A DNA stretch of 64,000 bases from Micropterix aruncella (taxonomy: Eukaryota > Arthropoda > Insecta > Lepidoptera > Micropterigidae): positions 13,837,072 through 13,901,071 of the forward strand of contig OX155960.1 in assembly GCA_944548615.1 (NCBI GenBank), written 5' to 3'. The notes under the pieces are model-generated. The model did not search any database, had not been told where the DNA came from, and saw only the letters and a list, made by a program, of their open reading frames with translations. The position numbers and the translations under genes are program-made. Of the stretch, positions 41,017 through 56,611 are shown piece after piece. Each line of letters begins with the position of its first letter. The first letter of the stretch is position 1.

Positions 41017-41300
41017 TAAATACATAAAATGTTTATGACAACTTTTACAATTTGAGTTTTTTCCTTTTAGTTCTTTTTTTAGAACGTTTGATGTTTGGAA
41101 AAAGTTTTGGAAAAAGTTGTAACTTGGCACATTTATGGACCACAGGAACACTTGTGTTTCATCAATTTATACAAAATCTATTGAACCGATTTTCACAAAA
41201 CGACATACATGTTATTCACATCGCCCTATATCGACATACAGTTTTATGTATCAAAAAAATCCACACTCTACCGCAAAGCGTATGGTCCTCAAAGGGTTAA
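41017..41300. other. Unassigned interval
   Basis: No recognised feature. Confidence 0.4.
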
Positions 41301-41528
41301 ATATGTTTAATCCTTTACATGCGGTATTAAAAACACGTCACATTCTGAATAGAGGTCTTTTCGATAAGATATTGCTATGGCAAGAGACAACAATTGTCGT
41401 AGTGGCACATGAAATTGAACATTTGCTACACTAGCTGGGCTGTCTAGTCGATTGAGTAAATGCTTATGGAGACACGTTATATCGTTCATGAACCTGCATA
41501 TTTTTAAACTATGAGGTTGAAGTACCAA
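41301..41528 (-). pseudogene. LINE ORF2 C-terminal fragment, degenerate
   Basis: The frame reads MNDITCLHKHLLNRLDSPA then VANVQFHVPLRQ, equivalent to the LHKI..N.ID...FHVPPR block at the C-terminus of the LINE family. It is short and without RT motifs. Confidence 0.65.
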
Positions 41529-42223
41529 AGCCGCTCTATATAACCTCTCATTTTATTTCCTCTCAGAGTACCTAGATTTTGTTTTTTTTTATAGTTTCCT
41601 TTATTGAATTTACAAAGTGGTCTATATAAATCGATCGTGGGTGTTGCTGGGCGCGTGCTCGTGCTGAAAACGAGCACTTTTCCCAAGGGCGAAAGAAGTG
41701 AATAAAGCTTGCGACTGACACAAGCATTTTTACGGGTCTCCCGCCAAGATTATGCGGGTAGAAATCGCAGAATGTTTCTGCGCAGTCAAAATAAAAATGA
41801 TTGTGGGCGGCGAAGAAGCTTGATGGGCTCTGTGACACGACCTCCCCCCCCCCCCTCTCGCGCTCTCTATCTCGCTCCCACTTGCCCTGAGAGATTTTAT
41901 CCTTGTTATTTATATTCGAGCGAGCCCTGTCTTAAGTTTCCTTAAGGAAATCTCTGGGTTAAATGTATTGGGGACCCGCGGCCACTGTGGGACAAAGGTC
42001 GCGCAAATTGCGGCCTGTGTAAGCAGTTAAGAGATATACGATGTCGTTTCGGCGACCAACATAGGCGCGAGTCTGAAAAATATGATGATATTGTAGTGTG
42101 GAGAGGAGTTTATTGTTATATCCGGGATATTGTGTGAAGCAGTGGGTGCTTTTATGGGCGTATTGATGCCTTATCGTTATTCGATAGACGGAAATATTTT
42201 GGACACCACTAGTCAATATCAGT
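41529..42223. other. Unassigned interval with C-run and small hairpin
   Basis: Contains an 8-bp hairpin GTGCTCGT/ACGAGCAC near 41657-41679 and a C-run near 41845-41857. No coding frame recognised. Confidence 0.5.
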
Positions 42224-42255
42224 GTAGTACTTTACTGTTACAAGTAAAGTACTAC
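42224..42255. repeat. Perfect 13-bp inverted repeat
   Basis: GTAGTACTTTACT (42224-42236) and its reverse complement (42243-42255), 6-bp loop. No associated gene. Confidence 0.95.
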
Positions 42256-42352
42256 AAATGATTAAAGAAGCTTACGGAGAATCGGGTACCCCAATGAAAT
42301 ATATATTTTTGAATAGCTTAGACCTTCAGGATAATGGTTGATTATGGGCAAA

Positions 42353-42420
42353 AATCGCTCAATACATGGGAAGGGGGTCAAATCGCTCAATACATGGGAA
42401 GAGGGTCAAATCGCTCTCAA
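42353..42420. repeat. 29-bp tandem repeat, about 2.3 copies
   Basis: Repeats of AATCGCTCAATACATGGGAA plus GGGGGTCA-type sequence. Confidence 0.9.
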
Positions 42421-42458
42421 TAATTTTGTTTACACTAATAAACACTAAACTACATCAA

Positions 42459-42647
42459 GCGACCGGAAATGGTACTAATGTAAAAGATAGTTCGAAAGAG
42501 TACATACAAATGAGTATAGAGGGCGTTAAATTTTATTTAATTATTTGAGATTTCAATCAAATATCATTAAGATAATGAAAGATGCATTGCATCAATGTAT
42601 CAAATATAATGAAGATATTTAATAAAATCAGTCTTATTTTGTTGTTA
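42459..42647. repeat. Block Y copy before Helitron
   Basis: Matches 18723-18904, again ending exactly at a Helitron 5' TC end. Small indels separate the copies. Confidence 0.88.
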
Positions 42648-43373
42648 TCTATACTAATATTATAAAGAGGTAAAGTTTGTGAGGTTGTAGGAAGTAATCT
42701 CTGGATCAACTGAACCGATTTCGAAAATTCTTTTACCAATAGAAAGCCACGTTATTTGTGAGTGTCATAGGCTTAATCCGAAAAATGAAAAGACTTTTTC
42801 GTGGTAGTTGGCAAAGTAAGTCGAAGAAAAAACGGTCGAACGAAAACGTTTCTAACTAACGCTGCCTTAACGAGGAGAGATATATGATTAAGTTTTAGAG
42901 AAAAGTTGTAGAGCTTGATAATGCCTACAAAAAAGTCAGCGGCTGCCGATGTCTAACTTTTATATTTAAGTCACAAAAAGTAGTATTTTATATAAAAAAA
43001 ATAATTTAAATCGTTAGGTCATGTTTATTGGTCATATTATCTACAATTATGAATTCATATCAAAATAAGTAAATTTATCATCTCAAGTGTTTAAAACAAA
43101 AGACTTTTCATTTTTACTGCATATAATTTCCCTTTTACTGCATAAATGGTTAAAGAGATAAGACGCTCACAAATAAGACACTCACAAGAATAGTCAAATT
43201 GGCAATATAGTCCAATTGGCATGCAAATACATACATACATATGCAGTAAAATATAACCCTTCTTTTAGCAGTCTGCAAATAAATCATAGCACTCATTACT
43301 AACCAAACCACAATCATAATTTCATCACAAGTAAAAAGTTTTACCGCCCAACAAAGTGGGCACGGGTCAGCTA
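42648..43373 (+). mobile_element. Non-autonomous Helitron (about 726 bp)
   Basis: Starts TCTATACTAATATTATAAAG and has the 3' hairpin (CCGCCCAACAAAGTGGGC, one loop change) and GGGTCAGCTA. The last base of CTAG is T, so the terminus is mutated. No helicase coding. Confidence 0.9.
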
Positions 43374-43576
43374 TTTTTCAATACTTTACTCGTCCTCTCT
43401 ACCTTGTTAAAGATTACATTCCTTTAAATGTGATACCGTTGATTGCATAGGTATTAAATTTCTCTACCTATAGTATACGTAATCCTTTTGCGCCGGCGAA
43501 ATGCAAGTGGCGCTGGTATCAATGACCGAGGAAATAAAAAGCGATTTATTTAGCCATTTATAAAAATATCAACAGT
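43374..43576. other. Unassigned, with an R-associated flank module
   Basis: A stretch near 43485-43560 (ACGTAATCCTTTTGCGCCGG and so on) resembles 55605-55700, next to another R copy, so it may belong to the R unit. Confidence 0.45.
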
Positions 43577-44990
43577 GTGGCGTTGTCGACTACAAAGAGT
43601 AAACTCGTCACCCAGGCTGGTATAACGATATGTGGTCGTTCTTTCAGCCTTGGGATGAGCGTAGAATACTTAGAGACACATAGAGTTGTCAACTACAACG
43701 GGCGAACCAATTACCTTAGGAAATTTTAACGATTAGTCGTTCTCTCTCCCGTGAAGTGAACGCAGAAACATTGCACAAAATAATCCACCGCCAAGCTCCG
43801 CCACATGCCCGCAAGAGGCCAACGCCTTAACAGCGATATAGCAAGGAATGTTACCCAGCGGGCTTACACTCACGCCCTTGCTTCTAATTGCGACCAGATT
43901 ACTCCGGTCTCTCGATTGGTTACGAGTTCGAGGTCGCTCGCGCGGTCCTCTCCCTTGCGAAGCGGTGAAACGGTGTATACCGAATCTATCGCAGATCACG
44001 GCATCCTTTGCCCGGCTGTTCACACAGGATCGTTTCGAGAGCAGTCGCCGTAAGATCCGCAACCACCCCCGCTCTATAGGAAACAGTACTGCTTTCAGAC
44101 TCCCCCGACTGTTAGTCAGAGTGCACAGTCGATTGGCTTACGCCGCACGGTGCGCAGACCGTCTAGGACCGCCAGAAGATTGATTCCTAGGGGAAACTAG
44201 CCCTAAGGCCAAGGTCATATCCGGGTTCGCACTTCATGCGTGGAGGCCGCCGGATGGGTGTTGACCCGTGAGTGTGACCAACCCTGAACAGAATGGGTCT
44301 TCGTGGCCAACTCATCAAGGACCCATTAGCTACCCATTAGGGCCCATTAGCTGTAGAGACAATACAAATCTACTGTCTAGCTATGCCAACATGCCTGTCA
44401 GAGACCAACGCCTTACGGCGAGGCACCGGGAAATTTTTCGGCGAGGCTTCCCGCTCGGTACTTAGCCAGCGGGCAGCCTCGCCTTTTGACTACCAGTTTG
44501 AAAGAAAATCTCCGTATGGACTTGACCATCAGGATGGTGAGGAGGTTACAGGTTCGAGGCTGCTAGCGCGGTCCTCTCCTTTACATAGCGGTGATACGGT
44601 GTCTACCGAATCTGTTGCGGATCAAGACATCTTTTTACCGGCTCTTCACCAGGAATCAGGTAGCCAACTGATCAAGAGTAGTTTCCGTAAGTTTTACAAC
44701 TATCCCTGCTCTATAGGAAACAATACGGTTACAATACAATTACAATAATCTCCCGGCTGTCAGTCGGAATGCACAATCGATTGGCTGACGCCGCATTATG
44801 CGCAAACCGTCCAGGAGCGCTCGAATGTTGAATCCTAGGGAAAACTGGCCCACAGGCCAGAGTCCTACCCGGGCTTCCACTTCTGCGTGGAGGCCGCCGG
44901 ATGGGTGTTGGCCCGTGAGTTTAGCCGACCCAAAACGCATGTGACTTAGTGGCCTAATTGCAACAGGGCCCATTAGATTCCACATCATTG
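43577..44990 (+). repeat. R-family tandem array (partial unit plus two units)
   Basis: A short diverged piece (43577-43672), then units at about 43684-44346 and 44347-44990. Both units end near CAGGGCCCATTAG or a close variant. Shared internal blocks are CGCACGGTGCGCAGACCGTC-type sequence and TGGAGGCCGCCGGATGGGTG. GC content is higher than the flanks. Frames in the units (for example 44740-44994 minus) differ from copy to copy. The class is unknown. Confidence 0.8.
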
Positions 44991-45496
44991 ACATATAACT
45001 CCAATAACATTTACATCAGATTCTATTCCATAAAATACACCACTATTGTCCCATCTACCAATAGAGGTGTTTATAATCGCAATGTATATTTTAACTACCG
45101 GCCGGTGTATACCTATCCATAAGGATATTCTAAATTCTACATTTTCAATTTACATTAATACCATTCGGAACACGACCAATATCACGTATTTAAATTCAAG
45201 TTCCAATAAATTTATTACATTTTTTACAATTTTAAATAGTCAAGACCGAACTAGGCGGCCGCCTGTTCTAAGGTAAACAATTTATTTTTATCCTTAATAT
45301 TTTAGAGTTTTTTTTAACATCTTTTACTTAATAAAATCACCCTAATAGCCTACATAAAATTCTAAACAAAATGTCATAAAAATATAAACTATTAGTAATA
45401 AGCAAATAATTTGAAATATATTTAAAAAACATCAAAAATAGTCAAAATATCCATACGTTACGTAGTCAATACACTATTCCCGTTAGAATAATGTAT
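44991..45496. other. Unassigned AT-rich interval
   Basis: No feature seen. Confidence 0.5.
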
Positions 45497-45514
45497 ACCG
45501 TGAAGAATATGGAA

Positions 45515-50076
<4,562 letters not shown>

Positions 50077-50239
50077 CGTTATAGATTATGGAATAGATAG
50101 ACAATAATATATAACCGTGAAGAATATGGAATATTTCAATGAAATTCACACTAACTTTACTTCCCCTGTCTGATTTTTTTCCGAAGCAGCAACTTGCAGG
50201 TCATTTTTTGATAACATGGATTTTGAATTAATTTTATAA

Positions 50240-50345
50240 ATAAGATAAAAAGTAATTTACCGCGTGAAGTTTGTAACATCCGACGTTTCGGCAATATTGC
50301 AACCTACGTTGTCCAGGGTAGACTAAAATTTTAGTCTTCGACTAA
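50240..50345 (-). mobile_element. PLE-2 tail fragment
   Basis: In inverse it matches the 3' region of the Penelope-like element at about 62405-62490: AATTTACCGCGTGAA and CCGACGTTTCGGC occur here, and CCGAAACGTCGGGTG with TTCACGCGGTAAATT there. No coding part is kept. Confidence 0.7.
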
Positions 50346-50860
50346 ATTTCTCTGTTTCAATATGAGGAGTAATTGAAATAAACCAATCAGTTACTCCCGT
50401 TATTGGAATAATGAAATATTTGCTTTGATGTAATATGTTTAACAGGAGCATGGACAAGGAAAGGTTATATACCAGTACAATTACCTGGCTACAATGTGTA
50501 TTATACTATGCTCAATAAAAGACAAAATTATGGAAACACACACATTTTATATAAAAGTCACACATCGTCTCCACTTTAATGAATAAAGTTACGATGCCAT
50601 CCAAAGGCCGCTTTGATTGAATGTCGCATCTCATCTCAGCATTTCACTAGACTCGCCTTTACTCGACTTCAATCCATAATTATATGCTGCGGCGCTGCCT
50701 AATCCAGCAATCATGCCCAGTAGGTATTCTACTCTAGCCTAAGTAAAGCTTGGATTACAGACGAGACGCTTAACTTTGGCCGAGATTCATAGGCCACTGG
50801 GCTTGGTCGTACGCAGATTGCAGCTGCATCATGGAATGGCAAAGCTAACCCGATATTACT
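50346..50860. other. Unassigned interval
   Basis: No recognised feature. Confidence 0.4.
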
Positions 50861-51975
50861 ATAACACGTTGGTTCCTAATGGTTCTGTGCAGCTTATGTG
50901 GTGTAGGCCAAAATCTATGTCATCTGGCCTGCCCAACTCACGGTTTAACTCCCATCTGAAAGCGTCCTCGAAGAGGCGCTTACCCTGACAGGGTCAACTA
51001 GGGTTGCCGACTACAGCGGGCGAGCCCGTCACCTCAGGAAGTTTTAACAATTAGTCGTTCTATCTCCCTGGAGTGAGCGCAGAAGACTTGAGGACAAAAC
51101 AGTCCACCGTCTAGCTACGCCACTAGCCCGTACTTAGCTACTCCAGTCTCTCGATTGGTTACGAGTTCGAGGTCGCTTGCGCGGTCCTCTCCCTTACAAA
51201 GCGGTGAAACGGTGTTTACCGAATCTATCGCGGACCACAGCGTCCTTTGCCCGGCTGTTCACCCAGGATCGGGTAGCCGATGGTCATTTCAAGAGCAGTC
51301 GCCATAAGAACCACCCCGCCCGCAACCACCCCCGCTATATAAGAAACAGTAATATTTCCAGACTCCCCCGATTGTTAGTCAGAGTGCAAAGTCGATTGGC
51401 TTACGCCGCACGGTGCGCAAAACGTCCAGGGGCGCCAGAAGGTTGATTACCAGGGGAAACTAACCATAAGGCCAGAGTCCTACCTAGGCTCGCACTTCAT
51501 GCGTGGAGGCCGTAGGATAATTGTTGACCCGTGAGTGTGACCAACCCTGAACAGAATGGGTCTTCGTGGCCAACTCAGCAAGGGCCCATTAAACCCTGAC
51601 AGGGCCACTATGAACTTCTAGCACGGGGGTCACGCAGAGACTTAGGGACAACACAGTCCATTATATAGCTATGCCAACAGGCCCGTGACAGCCCAACGCC
51701 TTACCGCGAGGCACTGGTAAGCGAACCCAGCGGCGCAACCTCGCACCCTGACTATCAGATTTCAACGGATTTCCCTGTCCACCAATCTAGTCATGGATTC
51801 CACGTCGCTTGGCCTCTAACTGACGTGAGCTCTAATTCAGTTTGAATATATCGGGGACCGTGTCACCCCTTGCCCGCCAAGCTCACACGGGATCGGGTGA
51901 CCAACGGATTGTTTCGGAGTCAACTGGCTTCAGGTCAATATTAACCCCTGCTTCTTAGAAAACTCAATGTGATTT
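50861..51975 (+). repeat. R-family array
   Basis: A junction segment at 50861-50996 (similar to 26770-26880) leads into an R unit at about 50997-51600 starting GGGTTGCCGACTACAGCGGG, and a second, diverged unit to about 51975. Same block order as at 43.7 kb. Confidence 0.75.
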
Positions 51976-52449
51976 CACCCTAACAAGGTTCACCCTAACC
52001 AAATTTCAAGTCTGTAAGTCGAATATTTTGAGATTTAAATACGATAGTCTTGTCATGACCAGGTGACGCCTGCATGCCAAATTTCAGCTCAATCGGATTA
52101 AGAATTTTGGCGCTATCGTGGAGGAATACACGCAGACACACAGATATACACGCAGATACACAGACATACTTTCATCTGGAAATGGTCTTAATCGTTTCAG
52201 GGGGCTCAAAACGGATATTTCCGTATTCGTCTCGAAAAAAAGTTTTGCGCGTTCACAGTACTTTCCCTCCTAGTTGGTTGGTGGACCGGGGAAGTAAAAA
52301 CTGTAGCGCCACATGCCTTTATAACAATGATAAGACTGTATATGAACTGCACATGAACCGTATATGACTGCAAAATTCATCAGCAAACGTGACTGCAAAC
52401 AAGCTAGATTTTGGCACCGACTTAGCTGAATCGCGAGACAGAAAACAGA
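51976..52449. other. Unassigned interval
   Basis: Contains ACGCAGACACACAGATATAC-type repeats near 52130-52165. No gene. Confidence 0.4.
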
Positions 52450-53800
52450 CAACTTGAGTTGTCAACTACAACGGGCGAACCTGTCACCTCAGAAAGTTTT
52501 ACTGATACTGACCATTCAATCTTCCGCGAGGTGAGCGTAGATGATAGAGGCAATACAAATCTGTCGTTTAGCTAAGCCAACATGCCCGTCACTCATTAGA
52601 GACCAACGCCGTAGGGCGATGCGCCGGGAAAGGTACCAGCGGGTAGCCTCGCCCGGATATCTCCGTCTGGAATTATCCATCAGAATACATCCAACCTCCC
52701 CACTGGTTAGGGGTCCTAAGTCGCTTGCGCAACCTCTACCTGCGTATATTCAGCGATGATTCAATTTGAATCTATCGCGGACCGTTGGGATCTTTTGCCC
52801 GGCTCTGAAATCAGGATCAGGTAGCCAAAAGGTCATTTTAAGAGTCTGTAGGAGCCTACGGCCCTACATACCCACAACAAAAAAGTAAATTTCACAGAAC
52901 AGAAAACTGCAAACTCGCTCAAACTTGCACGAGCAGCTGCAGTTAATTTCCAGCTAAATTTGGAAAATATTGCCCAGGCAAGCGACACATGCGTCGCCCC
53001 ACTCGTAGCTATTGCATCACCGATCACCCTATAAAACGCAGTACATTGCGTTCGATATTCATCATTCCCTTGGCGACAAGTACGCGCTCTACACATCATT
53101 CCCTTGGCAGACAGTTGCCACGCGCTACCTATCATTTCCTTGGTGGACAAGTACACGGCTACAGATATCGCGACTACGTTTCATTAACAAGCAGTACCTG
53201 CATTATCCGCGATACCGATCGTCCAGCCTCGCTCCTCGACTACACACATCCGACACACTACCACGGCTTCACCTCGCGCCCACACTACGACACAACGGCG
53301 AAATAACAACAAGGCGTTAAGTACTGGCGACTTCAACTTTCAACCTTCCGATTAAATACTTCTACTTCGACATCTACGACTTTCATTCACGGAGAAATCT
53401 TCATGATGAGAACCACCCTTCGCTCACAAACAATTGGAGTCTAGTGAAGGGTGGCCATTCTCACAAGTCGTTGACGATAAGTCAACATTTACCCCAGCTG
53501 CTTAGGAGATAGTATATTTCTATAATCTCCACACTCCTCAGTAATTAGTCAGAATGCACAACCGATTGGCCGACGCCGCACAGTGCGCAAACCGTCGATT
53601 AGCGCCGGGAGGTGTTCCTCCAAGGAAAACCGATCTATCAGCCGCGAGGCCTGAGACGTGATATTCTTTTCCGGGACAGACCTCCATACGAGGTTGCTAC
53701 TGAATAGGAGCTGAATCGTGAGTTGGACCGACCCGGAAACACAGTGGATCTTATGGCCCAAGCTGCACGAAACCGTTCGCTACCTAAATAAAAAGAGACA
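52450..53800 (+). repeat. R-family unit interrupted by a solo LTR
   Basis: R blocks run from about 52455 (GAGTTGTCAACTACAACGGG) to 52846 and resume at 53466 through CGACGCCGCACAGTGCGCAA to about 53800. The interruption is the LTR at 52847-53465. Confidence 0.75.
52847..53465 (+). mobile_element. Solo LTR (619 bp)
   Basis: Begins TGTAGGAGCC and ends ATTCTCACA (TG...CA). It is flanked by AGTC on both sides (52843-52846, 53466-53469), a 4-bp target duplication, and its removal restores the R consensus order. A TATA-like core CCTATAAAACGCAG lies at about 53028. No internal coding part remains. Orientation is inferred from the TATA box. Confidence 0.82.
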
Positions 53801-54179
53801 GATAGTCTTCGGCACTTATTCGCCCATCCCAAAATAATTCGACTGATCACTTACGAAAGTAAATCCTTCTAGCGCTGAATCTGTCCCACCAACTCAGGCT
53901 AAAGGAATCCTCGACTCACAAATCGTAAATAAACTCCCATTGAGTATAATCCGCGCCGCCGTTGCGAATGATAAAAAGAAGGGAAAATGAGGCACTCGAG
54001 TGAGTATTTCGCTCGTATTTGTGTGGCCGCCTGCTATTATTATGTCTTTATTTATTTATTTATGCAAATTTGGGGAGTCCTGGTAATACAATCTGTGCTG
54101 GGAGTATTATTAGGGACAGCGTCGTATCTGCCGGAAGTAGTCAATTATATCAAGGGCTGTTGCAGTGTCATTAGGAGCT
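53801..54179. other. Unassigned interval
   Basis: No recognised feature; a 77-codon frame at 53987-54220 is not recognised. Confidence 0.4.
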
Positions 54180-54740
54180 CTCTAGACGATCAAGCATACC
54201 TGTCAAGCATCGCGTCGTGAGCTGGGAAGGGATCGCAAACCGCAGGAAATATGCACATATTTTTATTTATATTTATAGGAAATGCCTAATTTTGTAGTTT
54301 ATAACCAGTGAGTAACGTTAATTAGACGTTATTGATTGATGAATGACGTGACTCCCTGGTATAAAACTACAAAATTAGGCATAATTAGTAAATATTTTAA
54401 AAAATATTTACATATTATTTTTACGATCCTGCGGTTTACGATCCCCTACCAGCCCGCGACGCGATGCTTGTCAAGCATGCTTGTCAAGCATCGTAAACCG
54501 CAGGAAATATGCAAATATTTTTATTTATATTTAAAGAAAATGCCTAATTTTGTAGTTTATACCAGGGAGTCATGTTAATTAGACGTAATTGATTAATGAA
54601 TGATTTGACTCCTTGGTATAAAACTACAAAATTAGGCATTATTGGTAAATATTAAAAAAAATATTTGCATATTTCCTGCGGTTTACGATCCCCTACCATT
54701 TCGTGACGCGATGCTTGATAAGCATGCTTGATCGTCTAGA
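54180..54740. mobile_element. Double fold-back (MITE-like) element
   Basis: Four alternating arms: forward at about 54183-54330, inverse at 54340-54475, forward at 54478-54580, inverse at 54590-54740. All carry AAACCGCAGGAAATATGC and TGCCTAATTTTGTAGTTT in one direction or the other. Outer ends are also inverse complements (CTCTAGACGATCAAGCAT at 54179 and its complement near 54730). No coding. Confidence 0.88.
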
Positions 54741-54911
54741 GGGCCCCTTACTGGATTTGTCACCGTGTTTGCAATTTTACAGTGATACTGTATTTGCAAA
54801 TTTTGTTAACGTAGAACGATTTTGGAACACGTGTCACCATTGATTATATAGGCTAATAGCCTTTATCGCTAATGGTTACACGTTGCTTGTTGCAGATTGC
54901 TTAATGCCATA
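54741..54911. other. Spacer before R copy
   Basis: No feature recognised. Confidence 0.4.
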
Positions 54912-55700
54912 ACTAGAACTGGCGACTACAATGGGCAAGCCCGTCACCTCTGATAGTTTTAACGATATTAGATCGTTCTGTCTCCCGAGAGGTGAGCGCA
55001 GAAGACTTGGGACAAAAACAGTCCACCGTCTACATAGTTACGCCACACGTCCGTAAGGAGCCAACGCGTTACCGCGAGATAACCAGGTTAATAAAACAGC
55101 GGGCCGACACTTGCGCTCTTACTTTCAGTTGCAACAAGATTACTCTGGTCTCCCGACTAGTTACAGGTTCGAGGTCGCTTTCGCGGTCCTGTCCCTTACG
55201 TAGCGGTGATACGGTGTCTACCGAAACTATCGCGGACCACGGCATCATTTGCCCGGCTGTTCACTCGGAATCTGGTAGCCGATTGGTTGTTTCAAGAGCA
55301 GTTGCCGTAAGGTTAACAACTACCCCTGGTTTATAGGAGACAGTACTATTTCCAGACTCCCGCGGCTCTTGGTCAGAATGAACAATCGATTGACTGACGC
55401 CACACGGTGCACTAACCGTCCAGGAGCGCCCGAAAGTTGAATCCTGAAGAAACAGACCCGCAGTCCGGAGTCCGACCCAGGCTCGCTCTTCTGCGTGGAA
55501 GCCGCCGGATAGGTGTTGACCGGTGAGTTTCACCGACCCTAAACACATAGGTTTTAGTGGCGTAACTAAAATGCCCCCTAGCTCCCTTAGTACGCTCAAT
55601 GCCGTAATACGTTTTGGTAACCCTTCTACGCCGGAGACATGCAGGTAGCCGTGATAGCATTGTCCAGCAAAACTAACAGCAGTTTATTCGGCCTTCTATA
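54912..55700 (+). repeat. R-family unit with flank module
   Basis: Starts ACTAGAACTGGCGACTACAA and carries the full R block order to about 55585 (GGAAGCCGCCGGATAGGTGT near 55496). It is followed by the flank module also seen at 43485-43560. Confidence 0.8.
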
Positions 55701-56299
55701 ATAACATTTATATTATATGGTTTTTTACAAAGGACTGTTTGATAAGACATCCATATATTTTGATAATGATAACAATATTAACACTTAATTATTAGTGCTA
55801 TCTATCGGATGATATGATTTTGATTACAGACTATGCCATTTAAAGAATACAAGTGACATATGTACCTCCCTACTGTATTTTGTCTCTGCCTATAATTTAA
55901 CAAAGTCTAGGGCCAATATCTGGTTTCCACATATTACATAATACAGATTTTTTACATTATTTACAAGAAATAATGTAATTAATAGATATAAATTGCCAAA
56001 AGAATGATTCAAAACAACAAAATGACAAGGAATGACAATACCGTACCTTTTTGGGATTATATGATGGAAGAAAACAAATTATTATGTAATCACATTGTGT
56101 GGTGATTACATAATAATAATAGTGACGCTAGGAGAGTTATATAGTAGATAAAATATGCGGATACTAGTAAGTAGGTAAAATATGGGTTCTAGGAAGTAAA
56201 GTTTTTCCACGAAATAAATGTAGAATGTTTCCAGTAGGAGAATTGTTTTATTTGGTAGACCTACCGCACACATTTACCTACTAACTCTTCATCTATTGG
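55701..56299. other. Unassigned AT-rich interval
   Basis: Includes an inverse pair TTATTATGTAATCACA and TGTGGTGATTACATAATAAT near 56081-56119. No gene. Confidence 0.5.
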
Positions 56300-56611
56300 A
56301 TGACCACCTTTATCCAGCTTCGCACATTGAGATATTGGACTTCAAAATCCGGACTAAAGACGATTTTGCGGAATCACTCGTATCGCAAAACGGGTTACTA
56401 TCTGAGATACACGAATAGACGGAAGACAAAGGGTCGACTATTTTTTGTCCACTCGCGCTACCAGGTAGTAGCGGTATCAGCCGGAATTCGAGCGGCGTCC
56501 ATCGTGCCCGTATTTGTTCTTGGACCGTTCTCAAACGATAGCAAATATTCAAAGTGTTTTTTTAAGTTTTTGCATAACTTTAACCAGTTATGTGGCATGG
56601 ATATTTCTTAG
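56300..56611. other. Unrecognised open frames on both strands
   Basis: Overlapping frames of 103 codons (plus) and 80 codons (minus, 56310-56552), in a patch less AT-rich than the surroundings. Neither shows a motif I know. An exon or relic cannot be excluded. Confidence 0.25.

Noticed and set aside
44530..44600. tRNA gene in R units (GGTTCGAGG-type B-box)
   Set aside because: No cloverleaf, A-box or acceptor stem could be fitted.
52989..53320. Overlapping 102-105-codon plus-strand ORFs as genes
   Set aside because: They lie inside the solo LTR and show no domain.
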